Assembly (NCBI GenBank): GCA_963680875.1
Contig: OY804585.1
Span: forward strand, 23,723,686-23,787,685
Direction of reading: 5' to 3'
Length of the DNA stretch: 64,000 nt
Source of the DNA: Bathymodiolus brooksi
Lineage: Eukaryota; Mollusca; Bivalvia; Mytilida; Modiolidae
The notes under the pieces were generated by a model. The model made no database searches and was not told where the DNA came from. It saw only the letters and a list, made by a program, of their open reading frames with translations. A program made the position numbers and the translations under genes. Positions 1-11,665 of the stretch are shown piece by piece; the first letter of the stretch is position 1, and each line of letters begins with the position of its first letter.

Positions 1-59
1 GGGTCTTTTTGACCCCTGTATATCTCGGAAAGAACAACGATAAGACATTACGCCAAATC

Positions 60-445
60 TGTTGGCACACTACCGAATAAAGGTAATAACAATGGTACCG
101 TACTCCAAGGCGCATTCAAAAGGGAAAGTCCACAAAAACAGACAAAACCGATAAGAAGCTCAACCATCTGAGTTTTCAATCAACGGAACAACTGAAAAAC
201 AACACATTCCTGACTTGGTACAGGCATTTTCTCAGGAAAATGGTGGGTTCTGATAGCAGATAGGCAGATGCCACTCGTCTAACCCTAAGACGTTACCAAG
301 TATAAAAACAATCGATACATGTAAATTCTCTAATCCTAAGACATGACCAAATGTGAAACTAGAAAACAACTATCATATTCCCGACTTGGTACAGGCATTT
401 CCCAAGAAAATAGTGGGTCAAACCTCCCACTTGTATGACAGTCGT
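60..445 (-). repeat. Two partial copies of the PLE-associated 3' module
   Basis: Two stretches, about 60-320 and 345-445, carry the words 'gacttggtacaggcattt' and 'aatggtggg' in the same order and orientation as the 3' module of the reverse-transcriptase element at 860-1165. The second also carries 'aacctcccacttgtatgaca'. Their same-direction placement beyond the RT element resembles the partial tandem arrays common in Penelope-like elements. That reading is inference; they could also be independent short repeats. Confidence 0.5.
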
Positions 446-849
446 TAATAGTTCCGTCATATTGACAAATGGGGGTGGGGGGTGCATGGGGATTAAACGT
501 AACAAGTCGGGAAAATCCAGTAGTCAACTAGTGCCCAGAGTCTGAAACTCAAGACCATCCTGTTTGATTTGCGAATAGGTAAATTTATGTAGAATACAAA
601 CGAAAAACGTAATAAAATCAGACGAATAATGAACCCTCAATTTCCCAAGCTATGAAAATACCCCCTCATATCCCCCATTTTTTTCTATATGCCCACTCCA
701 GAAACTTTATAATTCATAAATACTGACACACACACAAACACAAATAAAAATATGACATTTGAACTTCTGAAAAGTTTGTCGGCAAGCAAACCCGGCTTGG
801 ATTGAGTTGCGGGTATTGTACGTGAGGAGTACTGTAACGGACAGACATG

Positions 850-1234
850 CAAGATGGGCTATAATTAATCAAATAAAGGTAATAACAAAATTACCGAACT
901 CCGAACAATCTTACAAAGGGAAAGTCAAAACTCATAATTATATAAACAGACAAAATCAGTCAACAACCGGAAAACTGTGAAAACCGTAATGACCCTGACT
1001 TGGTACAGGCATTTCTAAAGAAATGGTGGGTTGAATCAGATTTTAAGGCGCCAAACCTCCCGCTCTCATTACGGTTCAAAGGTTCCGGCTGTCACTGTAA
1101 CAGTATTTAAATACAGGAACAAAATAGGTAAAATAGTTGTCAAAGCAGTACCATATTCGGTGACGTAAATGTCAAAAATATTTTTACGTCACACATTGAC
1201 AAAAAAAATTCTTGACATATTTGACTCTTTATCT
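850..1234 (-). repeat. 3' untranslated module of the Penelope-like element
   Basis: This segment lies directly downstream of the RT stop codon on the minus strand. Its reverse complement, from about 1165 down to 860, matches 14083-14400 closely over about 300 bases, including 'gacagccggaacctttga' and 'ttccggttgttgactgattt'. The 14.1-kb copy lacks any coding sequence. A shared non-coding 3' end plus coding sequence in only one copy is what 5' truncation during target-primed reverse transcription produces. Confidence 0.6.
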
Positions 1235-3031
1235 TTATACATTTTCACTATATGAAAATGCATCGCTTATAATTTTTTCTGCAGAGACGGAATATATTTC
1301 GACAAGATATTGGTATCGGAATATAAACTTTTTAAGAGATCGAATAAGGCGAATCTTTTTATAGCCCTGGTCCAGTAGCCTGTTTCTCAGATGAAGATGA
1401 CGTTTCAGGAAATCAGAATAATTGCTACTGCCCCATGCATAGCGAATCAATTGCGAGATGTAAACACCATATGCAGGAGAAGCTGGTATATTGCTGCACA
1501 TATTTGGAAAATTTATGATTTTAAAATTGAAGTCGTCCCGCTTATCATAAATTTTAGTACTGAGTTGACCACTGTCGTCAAATTCGAGGTATAAGTCCAA
1601 AAATGATGCGGACGAAGCTGTATCGGTGGTCTCTTTAACTTCCAGCTCTGGAGGATATATCAATGGAAGAAATTCTGCAAATCTAGAATTATTGATAGAT
1701 AAAACGTCATCAATATACCTGTATGTGAAATTAAAGGCTCTAGCCTCATGAATCTTGTTATCTTTTACAAGCTTTTGAAGAAACTCCGACTCATATGAGT
1801 ATAAAAATAAATCGGCTAGAAGAGGGGCACAATTCGTACCCATTGGTATGCCGACGACCTGCTGAAACAGTGTCCCTCCAAAGGAGACAAATATGTTATC
1901 GATGAGGAACTCCAGCATACTGATCACTTGTTCCTCGGAGTAGCATGTTTTACCTTTATGAATTTTGCTTGAAAAATATGTGGAATTGTAGCCTAACACA
2001 ACAAATTTTGAGCCATAGTTTCTATGACTAAAAGCTTTATGAATTGTTTCTTTTAAGCGGGTTTTTAATTTGTCATGCGGTAGGGTGGTATATAGAGTTG
2101 AAAAATCAAAGGTTTTGATGGAGGATACCTGAGAGAAAGATCTTGATTTCAGGTTATCCAAAAGATCTTTAGAGTTTTTCAAAATCCACATGTGATTTAT
2201 GCCACTACGCGAGTAAACAGTTTCACAATATTTCTGTTGTCCCTCTTTTACTGCAGACAGAATCTTTGTTAGGTGAATAGACAATTCTTTCGTCGAACAA
2301 ATTGATGATCCCGCTATGTACCTTTCTTTGTATGGTGTCTTATGGAGTTTAGGTATCCAATATAAATAGGGTAAATCCTCAGACTTTTTACCAGAGGGAA
2401 TGTTTAAAGAGGTCATGAATGATCTGTGGTTAGCTAGGATTTCATCTTTGTCGAACGAAGTTGGTTTGTATGTGGTATTACTAGAGGTGTTGCTATTTAT
2501 ACCTAATTCCTTGATTAGGCATTCGAAGTAATATGATTTACATACAAACACGATATTGTTGGAAGCCTTGTCCGCAGGAACGATAACATATTGGTCATGA
2601 AGAGAGGAAAGACACTTAACAGCTTCTTGGTCTTTAAATACAGACTTGGGTCGACTATTAACACAATTTTTGAGTTTGTGAATCCGACCTTGTACTAGAG
2701 ACCTAATTGTTCTAACCCAGTCTGACAAGGACTCTAACTCAGGATCTTGGTCTACTTCTCTCTTTGTCCACCTTCTGGCATAATCTTCAACAGCATCCAT
2801 AATTATCTTGAAATTATGTTTCCAATTGATGTGTTGAGGTTCTCTGAATTTAGGACCATGAGAAATCACCTTTCGGAGACTCTCATGTTGAATGATATTC
2901 AGATCACCAGTGATTACATGTCCAGATGGGTTGTATTGAAAAGGAGAGTGGGAGCAGTCACAAGTCAGAGGGTTCTTAAGGTACTCTTCTATGTTAATAT
3001 CTTGCAAAATTATTGTATTTAAAAAATCGAA
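1235..3031 (-). CDS. Penelope-like retroelement reverse transcriptase, 5'-truncated
   Basis: The protein is a reverse transcriptase of the Penelope-like type found widely in invertebrate genomes; it copies its own RNA into the chromosome. Counting residues from position 3007, the order is: a Cys-rich CDC motif (16-18), GHVITGDL (29-36), PADKASNN (144-151), PKLHK (219-223), motif A FDFSTLYTTLPH with Asp301, motif B GIPMGTNCAPLLADLFL (386-402), catalytic YIDD (431-434), FLDLYLEF (469-476) and SNIPASPAYGVYISQLIRYA (505-524). All catalytic aspartates are present and there is no stop or frameshift across about 590 codons. There is no credible ATG: the frame opens after a TAA at 3032-3034, the codon at 3007 is TTG, and the first internal Met is near residue 69-70. 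The N-terminus is therefore missing or on another exon. I see no GIY-YIG endonuclease. The 5' edge abuts a TTTCG microsatellite. The RT assignment is firm; the exact clade is uncertain. Confidence 0.85.
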   Translation of the reverse strand, partial: FDFLNTIILQDINIEEYLKNPLTCDCSHSPFQYNPSGHVITGDLNIIQHESLRKVISHGPKFREPQHINWKHNFKIIMDAVEDYARRWTKREVDQDPELESLSDWVRTIRSLVQGRIHKLKNCVNSRPKSVFKDQEAVKCLSSLHDQYVIVPADKASNNIVFVCKSYYFECLIKELGINSNTSSNTTYKPTSFDKDEILANHRSFMTSLNIPSGKKSEDLPYLYWIPKLHKTPYKERYIAGSSICSTKELSIHLTKILSAVKEGQQKYCETVYSRSGINHMWILKNSKDLLDNLKSRSFSQVSSIKTFDFSTLYTTLPHDKLKTRLKETIHKAFSHRNYGSKFVVLGYNSTYFSSKIHKGKTCYSEEQVISMLEFLIDNIFVSFGGTLFQQVVGIPMGTNCAPLLADLFLYSYESEFLQKLVKDNKIHEARAFNFTYRYIDDVLSINNSRFAEFLPLIYPPELEVKETTDTASSASFLDLYLEFDDSGQLSTKIYDKRDDFNFKIINFPNMCSNIPASPAYGVYISQLIRYAWGSSNYSDFLKRHLHLRNRLLDQGYKKIRLIRSLKKFIFRYQYLVEIYSVSAEKIISDAFSYSENV

Positions 3032-3052
3032 TTATCTTTTTTTTTTATTTCT

Positions 3053-3247
3053 TTGTTTCGTTTTGTCTTTTATTTTTTTCCTTCCATTTTCTTCATATTA
3101 GTGTATTTCGTTTTGCTTTCGTTGGTTTCGTTTCATTTCGTTTCCATTTCGTTGATTTCGTTTCGTTTCGTTTTCGTTGATTTCGTTTCGTTTCGTTTCG
3201 TTTCGTTTTCGTTGATTTCGTTTCGTTTCGTTTCGTTTCTATTTCGT
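3053..3247 (+). repeat. (TTTCG)n microsatellite
   Basis: A pyrimidine-rich run of TTTCG pentamers is interrupted by regularly spaced 'ttttcgttgatttcg' variants. The phase makes it open in some frames as a Val-Ser-Phe-Arg-Phe repeat, which is an artefact. It sits immediately upstream of the truncated 5' end of the RT element. Confidence 0.9.
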
Positions 3248-3463
3248 TCCGCACTTTATAGGTACCCCAGTATTATTCGTTCTTATACGTTTTATATTTT
3301 TACCGTTCAGAAGTGCTGCTATGAAAATGAAATGATATACGTGTACTATCTATCTTTGTTACTGTAAAATTTCATCGTATTATCATAAAGAAAACTATAT
3401 AAAAATTGCACAGAGATTTATGGCAAGTCTTTGTTTTGATATAATTAACTAACTCCATATGAG

Positions 3464-3765
3464 TTAGGGAACGACATTTAACTTGAAAGGGTGGGGGGGG
3501 GGGGGGGTTATGGTTTTTTTTCTAAAAAAAATATTCTGATTCCCAATGTTGCTGAAAAACATATTCTGATTTTGGTGGAGGAAAAACAAAATAATCTGAT
3601 TCAGAGTTTTTGTCATATAGCCTAATGTTAAATTCTGGAAAAAAAATTCGCGCTATGCGCGACAAAATAAATAAATATTCTAACTCTTGTGTTGTCCGAA
3701 AAAAAATTTCTGAACGAAACAAAAAACCATAACCCCCCCCTTCAAGTTAAATGGTCGGTCCCTTA
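3464..3765. mobile_element. MITE with ~45-bp terminal inverted repeats
   Basis: The left end reads 'ttagggaacgacatttaact' followed by a G-run and 'ggttatggtttttt'. The right end is its approximate reverse complement: 'aaaaaaccataac', a C-run, then 'ttcaagttaaatggtcggtc' and 'cctta'. About 210 bases of AT-rich non-coding sequence lie between. A short non-coding element with long inverted ends is a non-autonomous DNA transposon. I could not define a clear target-site duplication. An ORF on the minus strand across it is a shadow. Confidence 0.65.
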
Positions 3766-5237
3766 CATGTTGTATATGACTTGTTTCCTTCTTTTTCATT
3801 TATTGATAGTATATCATACACCATAGCATGTGTAATTTATCAAACTAGCATAAAAAATACATTTTTTTTTATTTTAACGGAACGAAATAAATATATCACA
3901 TCTCAGATGAAGGGATGCTCCGATGCATACAACAAAAACCATTATTTATGATACGCATCTGTCATATTGGTGACGGTTGTATGAACAGTGATGCCTAAAA
4001 AGTGATTTTTCTTGATGGTAAATTTGAAGCTGAAACAACAAAACTGGAATATTCACTTAGTTAGACATTTAACAGACTAAATTTTATTAATATTTTATGA
4101 TTTTAATTGCCATTTATTTTATCAAACGTTACAGATGATAGTATCAACGTTATATATATATATAAAAGGGGGAACCTGGAAGTTTTCCAGTGGAAGATAT
4201 TAAAACAGGTGCTAGGTAACTGTATACAAAATTCTAATTCGGTCGGTTATGGCATATTCTTGTTTGTTTAAATGCTAAATAAATTAGAAGATCGAATACA
4301 CAAGTTATGCTGATGTTTAACAATTAAAAGACACGATACAATAATTAACATAACAAAATTCCCATAAAATTTATTTGTGATGACTTTTGGCAAGGATCCC
4401 TGATCAAAATGTTAACAAGGCCACAGAAATGCTTCATTTTTCATCTTGCCTTGAATTAAGTCCCAATCAGATGATACGCGAATTCGATAAATTTGAAAAG
4501 TCGAGTAATTATAAACATAAGATTTATATTGTTTTGTCTCATGGCTTTCTTATTCCTCTTGTAGTAGTGTTTTGCTTTGTCCGTGAAGGTCGTGAACTTA
4601 AATTAGAAATTGTATGACATTTGAAAGTCGGGTTCACCGTTTAGGGTTTCAAATATATAAGATATCCTTTAATACTTTGTGGATATAAGTACTGTAGTGT
4701 ACATTAATCAGAACAAAAGCAATTTCGAGTGTCAGAAGTACTCTTATGTGTCTTTTGTGGTCTCTGTTACACGAGTACCACTTCCTATACGACTGAATGA
4801 AATATTCTTTATAACGGATGTATGTATTATTGATGCTGAAGTAACAAATATAATCGTTTCTTTCCTAACTCATGGTACTAATAATAGTGGTTCTAATGGC
4901 GTAACACAAAGAGCTGCATAATACTTCCCAAGTTGGGTGCCTCCTCGATGGGGGTTGTCAGGTTATAATGAGGAAAATCTTATCATGGCCTGTAATGGAT
5001 GACATGTTTGGAGAGTGCCATACTCTTTTCGGATAAAAGACTCATAATGCAGATTTCGAAAAAGAGCTTGCGCATATCATATATAGTGTATAAGTAGCTA
5101 CGAAAATATTTCGTCCCTACCCAACTCCCCATAATTTCTGTATATTTTCACATAATGGTAACTATTAGTCACCGAGGCTATCATTCTCCCTGTATTCAGT
5201 GTTTCGGCGCTGGCATGGTTTACTTGGTATATCTATT
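3766..5237. other. No gene seen
   Basis: AT-rich sequence with a short (TA)n run near 4150. Short open frames at 4387-4617 and 4679-4921 have no recognisable motif and no splice-site support. Confidence 0.5.
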
Positions 5238-6640
5238 GTTGAAATTTACAGTTCCTAAATGATTTAATTATTAATAAAACTATGGCTATCCCCCCATCAG
5301 GCATAGTTGACCTTAGCCTAAGGTTCACCTTCCTCAGACATAGGTGACCTTAGCCTAAGGTTCACCTTCCTCAGACATAGTTGACCTCAGCCTAAGGTTC
5401 ACCTTCCTCAGACATAGTTGACCTTAGCCTAAGGTTCACCTCCCTCAGACATAGTTGACCTTAGCCTAAGGTTCACCTTCCTCAGACATAGTTGACCTTA
5501 GCCTAAGGTTCACCTTCCTCAGACATAGTTGACCTTAGCCTAAGGTTCACCTCCCTCAGACATAGTTGACCTTAGCCTAAGGTTCACCTTCCTCAGACAT
5601 AGGTGACCTTAGCCTAAGGTTCACCTCCCTCAGACATAGTTGACCTTAGCCTAAGGTTCACCTTCCTCAGACATAGTTGACCTTAGCCTAAGGTTCACCT
5701 TCCTCAGACATAGGTGACCTTAGCCTAAGGTTCACCTTCCTCAGACATAGGTGACCTTAACCTAAGGTTCACCTTCATCAGACATAGGTGACCTTAGCCT
5801 AAGGTTCGCCTTCCTCAGACATAGGTGACCTTAGCCTAAGGTTCACCTTCCTCAGACATAGTTGACCTTAGCCTGAGGTTCACCTTCCTCAGACATAGTT
5901 GACCTTAGCCTAAGGTTCACCTTCCTCAGACATAGTTGACCTTAGCCTAAGGTTCACCTTCCTCAGACATAGTTGACCTTAGCCTAAGGTTCACCTTCCT
6001 CAGACATAGTTGACCTTAGCCTAAGGTTCACCTTCCTCAGACATAGTTGACCTTAGCCTAAGGTTCACCTTCCTCAGACATAGTTGACCTTAGCCTAAGG
6101 TTCACCTTCCTCAGACATAGTTGACCTTAGCCTAAGGTTCACCTTCCTCAGACATAGTTGACCTTAGCCTAAGGTTCACCTTCCTCAGACATAGTTGACC
6201 TTAGCCTAAGGTTCACCTTCCTCAGACATAGTTGACCTTAGCCTAAGGTTCACCTTCCTCAGACATAGTTGACCCTAGCCTAAGGTTCACCTCCCTCAGA
6301 CATAGTTGACCTTAGCCTAAGGTTCACCTCCCTCAGACATAGTTGACCTTAGCCTAAGGTTCACCTCCCTCAGACATAGTTGACCTTAGCCTAAGGTTCA
6401 CCTTCCTCAGACATAGTTGACCTTAGCCTAAGGTTCACCTCCCTCAGACATAGTTGACCTTAGCCTAAGGTTCACCTCCCTCAGACATAGTTGACCTTAG
6501 CCGATTATGAGCTATCCTGTTTATGTACTTTGGTTTATTTACTCGCAAAGTATTTTATATTATTTGACTTTCCAATCTTTTGATTATGAGCCTACCTATA
6601 AACGCGTCGTCCGCACTAACTTCGATATATCTGCTTTTAT
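5238..6640 (-). repeat. Dispersed repeat R1 split by a 37-bp minisatellite
   Basis: The left flank (5238-5305, 'gaaatttacagttcctaaat' to 'catcaggcatagttgacc') and the right flank (6490-6640, 'tatcctgtttatgtactttg' to 'cgcactaacttcgatatatc') together rebuild one minus-orientation copy of the ~235-bp R1 family. Compare the uninterrupted copy at 22581-22808. The array occupies the segment just after the 'cctcaggcatagttgacctt' part of the element. Confidence 0.75.
5297..6502 (+). repeat. 37-bp minisatellite, about 32 copies
   Basis: The unit is roughly 'catagttgaccttagcctaa' followed by 'ggttcaccttcctcaga'. Copies differ mainly at two positions: atagTtg/ataggtg and accTtcc/acctccc. Each unit contains the 13-bp palindrome CCTTAG-C-CTAAGG. 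This extends to GGTGA...TCACC arms with a one-base bulge, so each repeat can form a hairpin. There are no spacers between repeats. Confidence 0.95.
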
Positions 6641-7337
6641 TATCGCACTGAAGATGCGTGAAATGTTTGCCACCAAACGTTAAGCAAGCAACAATCAGTC
6701 AACGAGTATTTAGGAGTATTAGGAGACAGATTTATAAAAGCAATAATTGCTTGTTTCTGAATCCTGTCTGTATTTACTATGTTTGATGTACTGTATATTT
6801 TGATTATTTTCTAAATAAATATTGTTTAAATTAACGAGTATTTATGAATCACATCTTTTACTATAAACCATCTAAGGATGGTGCTACTTGAAATAATAAT
6901 AATAATAAAAAAAAAACTGGATGCAAAAAATATATAATTAATCCTATCATATACGATCGACTATCTAATGGTTATAAGGATAAACGTTTACCGGGTAATA
7001 CCAGTATCAGATAAAACACTCAACAACAGCTATAAATTGGGTTCAACAAACTACGTGGCTTTTTACAAAACCGCTCTACAAACCAAAACAGAAAAAGTAA
7101 GAAAAGCAAGTTACAACACTAGACTATATACAATAAGCACAAAACTAGACGTAAGAACATGATAGAAAAGGAGAGGCTGATCTCCCCGAAGCATCTGATG
7201 TGCGTTCATGATTATCCGAACGCACATATTCGAATCAAATTTCTATAGATATGTTCCTTTTCTCATTTATGACTTATCACCGGATGCGTAAAAAGAGAAA
7301 CATGTCGGGTGCCATGAGTCCACCCCGGGATTTTAGT
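6641..7337. other. No gene seen
   Basis: AT-rich sequence with a short AAT run at 6890-6905 and an A-run. The 64-codon frame at 6968-7162 has no recognisable motif. Confidence 0.5.
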
Positions 7338-7486
7338 GGGATTCGAATTGCTCCATCTTTAGTCTTCTGCTTAGTGTTTTGTAGATTATTGTTTGTCCTT
7401 TTGTCCCTTTTCCTTTGGCCATTGTATTGGCTGTCCTTCGATTTACAGCTTCTGATTACTCATTTGATATCTTCAAACTTTTCGTA
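7338..7486 (+). repeat. Dispersed repeat R2 copy
   Basis: It carries the family hallmarks 'ttgtagattattgtttgtcc', 'ggccattgtattgg', 'tgtccttcgatttaca' and 'gatatcttcaaac'. The 78-codon frame over it is repeat sequence. Other copies lie near 25.9, 27.4, 30.0, 35.1, 49.4, 62.5 and 63.0 kb. Confidence 0.65.
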
Positions 7487-7825
7487 AGATGATTAACAAG
7501 CTAATTAATATGCTGTACAAAGAAAACTGTGATGAATGATATACATGTATTATTTTATGCTTATTTCGCTATACACGGGGAGTTGACATGTGTCACATTC
7601 GGTTTTGGAGGTTGTTCTATAATGTGGGTCATATAAACAGGAAAATACAATAAACCACATTAAGCTATATTTATACAGCACCATTATTAGATAAAACCTT
7701 ACGAAGCTTTGTCGTAAATTGAACAAAGACCATTCATAAAATTTACTTTATAACCTACAATCTGAAAGTAACCCTGGTCTCAGTTCTGGATTTATTCGGA
7801 GTATATTTCATTCGAGCCTATGATC

Positions 7826-8003
7826 TTTAGATAAGACGCGTTTCTGGAATAACATTCATCAGGTACGCTCAATATCGAACGTTTGGAAAGTCAAATAATA
7901 TAAAAGTGTCTAGGAGGGAAAACACCAAAGGGTCTATACTAGATAACCAAAATAGTATAATGTCATCTATGCCTTAGGGAGGGGAACCTTAATAATAATT
8001 ACA
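7826..8003 (+). repeat. R1 copy, diverged
   Basis: It matches the plus-orientation order of R1: 'gacgcgtttctggaataaca', 'ttcatcaggtacgctcaa', 'ggaaagtcaaataat', 'catctatgccttaggga', 'ggggaacctta'. Confidence 0.7.
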
Positions 8004-8014
8004 TTAATTAGACT

Positions 8015-8265
8015 TAGGTTAGAGTTAGGGTTATGGTGTATAACGCCACTTTCAACAATATTTCAGTTATATAGTGGAGGTCAGTTTTATTGGTGGAGGA
8101 AACCGGAGTACCCGGCGAAAACCATCGAACCTGCCGCAAGTCACTGATAAATTTTATCACATAATGTTACATTGAGTGCATCTCGACATGAGCGGGATTC
8201 GAACCAAGACACCGATTCCACAGGTAGTCATAAATCCAACTACCATACGATCACGGCCATGACAT
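8015..8265 (-). mobile_element. SINE-A copy
   Basis: Read on the minus strand it runs from a tRNA-like head (start near 8265, 'ccgtgatcgtatggtagttg') through a box-B-like GGTTCGAATCCC near 8190. It then passes through a conserved body ('ggtttcctccaccaataaaa') to the tail ('aaatattgttgaaagtggcg'). The family is defined by about a dozen copies here with the same order. Confidence 0.75.
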
Positions 8266-9327
8266 AGACTTGGGTTATCTCCCCTTGCCTTACTTATTAT
8301 ATAGAGTACCTATCCTATTCGTATGTTTATTCTTTGACTTTGTTTACTACAGTAAGGATAAGACAAGATAGTAATATTATTATAAATATAGATAACAAGA
8401 TTACTGTTATCAAAAGTAAGTCGTTCGGTTTAAAAATATCACATCAACAGTGAAGGAAATTATAATACAAAATATCAATGTAATTTTTATTATACATAGG
8501 CAATATTATATATAAATTTATATAATCTACTCGTGCTACAAAACTTATTTAAAAACTTAATACAATAGCCTGTGTTAAATAAATAAGCCATAGAATGAAG
8601 AAAAATAGTTCCAAAATCAAACTGGAAAGCCACATAGACATGCACAATCGACACCCCTAACACACAGGCAATGACGGTTTACATCGTAATTTGATAAGAA
8701 ATTATTCAAATATGTTGTTTTCTACCGAAATGACCCATTTTTACACTCTACGCAATTTTATTATCAGAAAGTAATAGTTCTTATTCTATTTCACTCCGAT
8801 GTCAAATGAGCCAGGTTTACAGACCGATGACGGACGTCCTTCAGCTCACATATTATTTTGGAACAACTAATCTAAAACGAAACTATAACTATTTCACACT
8901 ATTCTGTAAAGACTTGAAAGCGTGCCATGTCATTACTGTAACTGGTACGTGTTAAGTATACACAACACGACTATGGTATAGCTTTGATTTACTCTATACC
9001 TTTGTATTTTGTCAAGAATCAATGAATTTGAATCTTAAACTTAAATTGTTAGTATCAAAGAACAATTAAACACTTAGAAGAATCAAGGACAGCTACTTTC
9101 TTAATGATATTGACTTAAGTAGGACAAAATCCTTTTCGTTTGTAGCTCAATGACAAAGTCATTACGGAATGCTTGGTTTTGACATTATTTTATAGCTGTG
9201 TAATTGACCGTATCTAACTGACATAATTTGAATTTTGCAAAGAAATAATTTGCTTGTCCCCCTTTTTTTTTAAATACAAGTCATTGCATAAAATAGAATT
9301 TAAGTCTTAAAATTTGATTATCGAATA
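8266..9327. other. No gene seen
   Basis: AT-rich sequence. No long open frame, splice-supported exon or tandem repeat was recognised. Confidence 0.5.
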
Positions 9328-11665
9328 AAAACGTAGATATCAAATTTAGTGCGCAAGACGAATTTCTGGAATAACCATCATCAGATATGGTCAAAATAAC
9401 CATCATCAGATATGGTCAAAATAACCATCATCAGATATGGTCAAAATAACCATCATCAGATATGGTCAAAATAACCATCATCAGATATGCTCAAAATAGC
9501 CATCATCAGATATGGTCAAAATAACCATCATCAGATATGGTCAAAATAACCATCATCAGATATGGTCAAAATAACCTTCATCAGATATGCTCAAAATAAC
9601 CATCATCAGATATGCTCAAAATAACCATCATCAGATATGCTCATAATAACCATCATCAGATATGCTCAAAATAACCATCATCAGATATGGTCAAAATAAC
9701 CATCATCAGATATGGTCAAAATAACCATCATCAGATATGGTCAAAATAACCATCATCAGATATGGTCAAAATAACCATCATCAGATATGGTCAAAATAAC
9801 CTTCATCAGATATGCTCATAATAACCTTCATCAGATATGGTCAAAATAACCATCATCAGATATGCTCAAAATAACCATCATCAGATATGCTCATAATAAC
9901 CATCATCAGATATGCTCAAAATAACCATCATCAGATATGGTCAAAATAACCATCATCAGATATGCTCAAAATAACTTTCATCAGATATGCTCAAAATAAC
10001 CATCATCAGATATGCTCAAAATAACCTTCATCAGATATGCTCAAAATAACCTTCATCAGATATGCTCATAATAACCTTCATCAGATATGCTCATAATAAC
10101 CTTCATCAGATATGGTCAAAATAATCATCATCAGATATGGTCAAAATAACCATCATCAGATATGCTCATAATAACCATCATCAGATATCGTCAAAATAAC
10201 CATCATCAGATATGGTCAAAATAACCATCATCAGATATGCTCATAATAACTTTCATCAGATATGCTCAAAATAACCATCATCAGATATGCTCATAATAAC
10301 CTTCATCAGATATGGTCAAAATAACCTTCATCAGATATGGTCAAAATAACCTTCATCAGATATGCTCAAAATAACCATCATCAGATATGCTCAAAATAAC
10401 CATCATCAGATATGCTCAAAATAACCTTCATCAGATATGCTCAAAATAACCATCATCAGATATGCTCAAAATAACCATCATCAGATATGCTCATAATAAC
10501 CATCATCAGATATGGTCAAAATAACCATCATCAGATATGGTCAAAATAACCTTCATCAGATATGCTCATAATGACCTTCATCAGATATGCTCAAAATAAC
10601 CATCATCAGATATGCTCATAATAACCTTCATCAGATATGCTCATAATGACCTTCATCAGATATGGTCAAAATAACCATCATCAGATATGCTCAAAATAAC
10701 CATCATCAGATACGCTCATAATAACCTTCATCAGATATGCTCATAATGACCTTCATCAGATATGCTCAAAATAACCATCATCAGATATGCTCAAAATAAC
10801 CATCATCAGATATGCTCATAATAACCTTCATCAGATATGGTCAAAATAACCATCATCAGATATGGTCAAAATAACCTTCATCAGATATGCTCAAAATAAC
10901 CATCATCAGATATGCTCAAAATAACCTTCATCAGATATGGTCAAAATAACCATCATCAGATATGCTCATAATAACCATCATCAGATATGCTCATAATAAC
11001 CATCATCAGATATGCTCATAATAACCATCATCAGATATGCTCATAATAACCATCATCAGATATGCTCATAATAACCTTCATCAGATATGGTCAAAATAAC
11101 CATCATCAGATATGGTCAAAATAACCTTCATCAGATATGCTCAAAATAACCATCATCAGATATGCTCAAAATAACCTTCATCAGATATGGTCAAAATAAC
11201 CATCATCAGATATGCTCATAATAACCATCATCAGATATGCTCATAATAACCATCATCAGATATGCTCATAATAACCATCATCAGATATGCTCATAATAAC
11301 CTTCATCAGATATGCTCAAAATAACCTTCATCAGATATGCTCATAATAACCTTCATCAGATATGGTCAAAATAACCATCATCAGATATGGTCAAAATAAC
11401 CTTCATCAGATATGGTCAAAATAACCTTCATCAGATATGCTCATAATGACCTTCATCAGATATGCTCAAAATAACCTTCATCAGATATGCTCAAAATAAC
11501 CATCATCAGATATGCTCATAATCAAAAGATAGGAAAGCCAAATAAGTTAAAGATCTTTGAGAACAAGTAAGCCAAAGGGTTTAAACAGGATAGCCAAAAT
11601 CGGCTAAAGTCACCTTTGCATGAGAGAGGAGAACCTTAGTTCAATTAGTTTTATTTTTTATTGTG
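9328..11665 (+). repeat. R1 copy split by a 25-bp minisatellite
   Basis: Left flank 9328-9370 is the R1 start ('aaacgtagatatcaaattta', 'gcgcaagacgaatttctgga'). Right flank 11521-11665 is the rest of R1 ('gataggaaagccaaataagt', 'aacaggatagccaaaatcgg', 'gaggagaaccttag'). The array has grown from the 'ataacNttcatcaggtaNgctcaaa' segment, a different part of R1 from the one amplified at 5.3 kb. Confidence 0.85.
9371..11520 (+). repeat. 25-bp minisatellite, about 86 copies
   Basis: The unit is 'ataaccatcatcagatatgg' followed by 'tcaaa'. Three binary variants (ccatc/ccttc, atggt/atgct, tcaaa/tcata) mark copies. They show a 10-unit, 250-bp higher-order block: 10801-11050 recurs almost exactly at 11051-11300. 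Confidence 0.95.

Noticed and set aside
3053..3367. 104-codon plus-strand ORF rich in Val, Ser, Phe and Arg
   Set aside because: It is the TTTCG microsatellite read in frame.
5297..6502. CRISPR-like regular repeats of 37 bp
   Set aside because: There are no spacers between repeats, no cas genes, and the array lies inside a eukaryotic dispersed element. It is a minisatellite.
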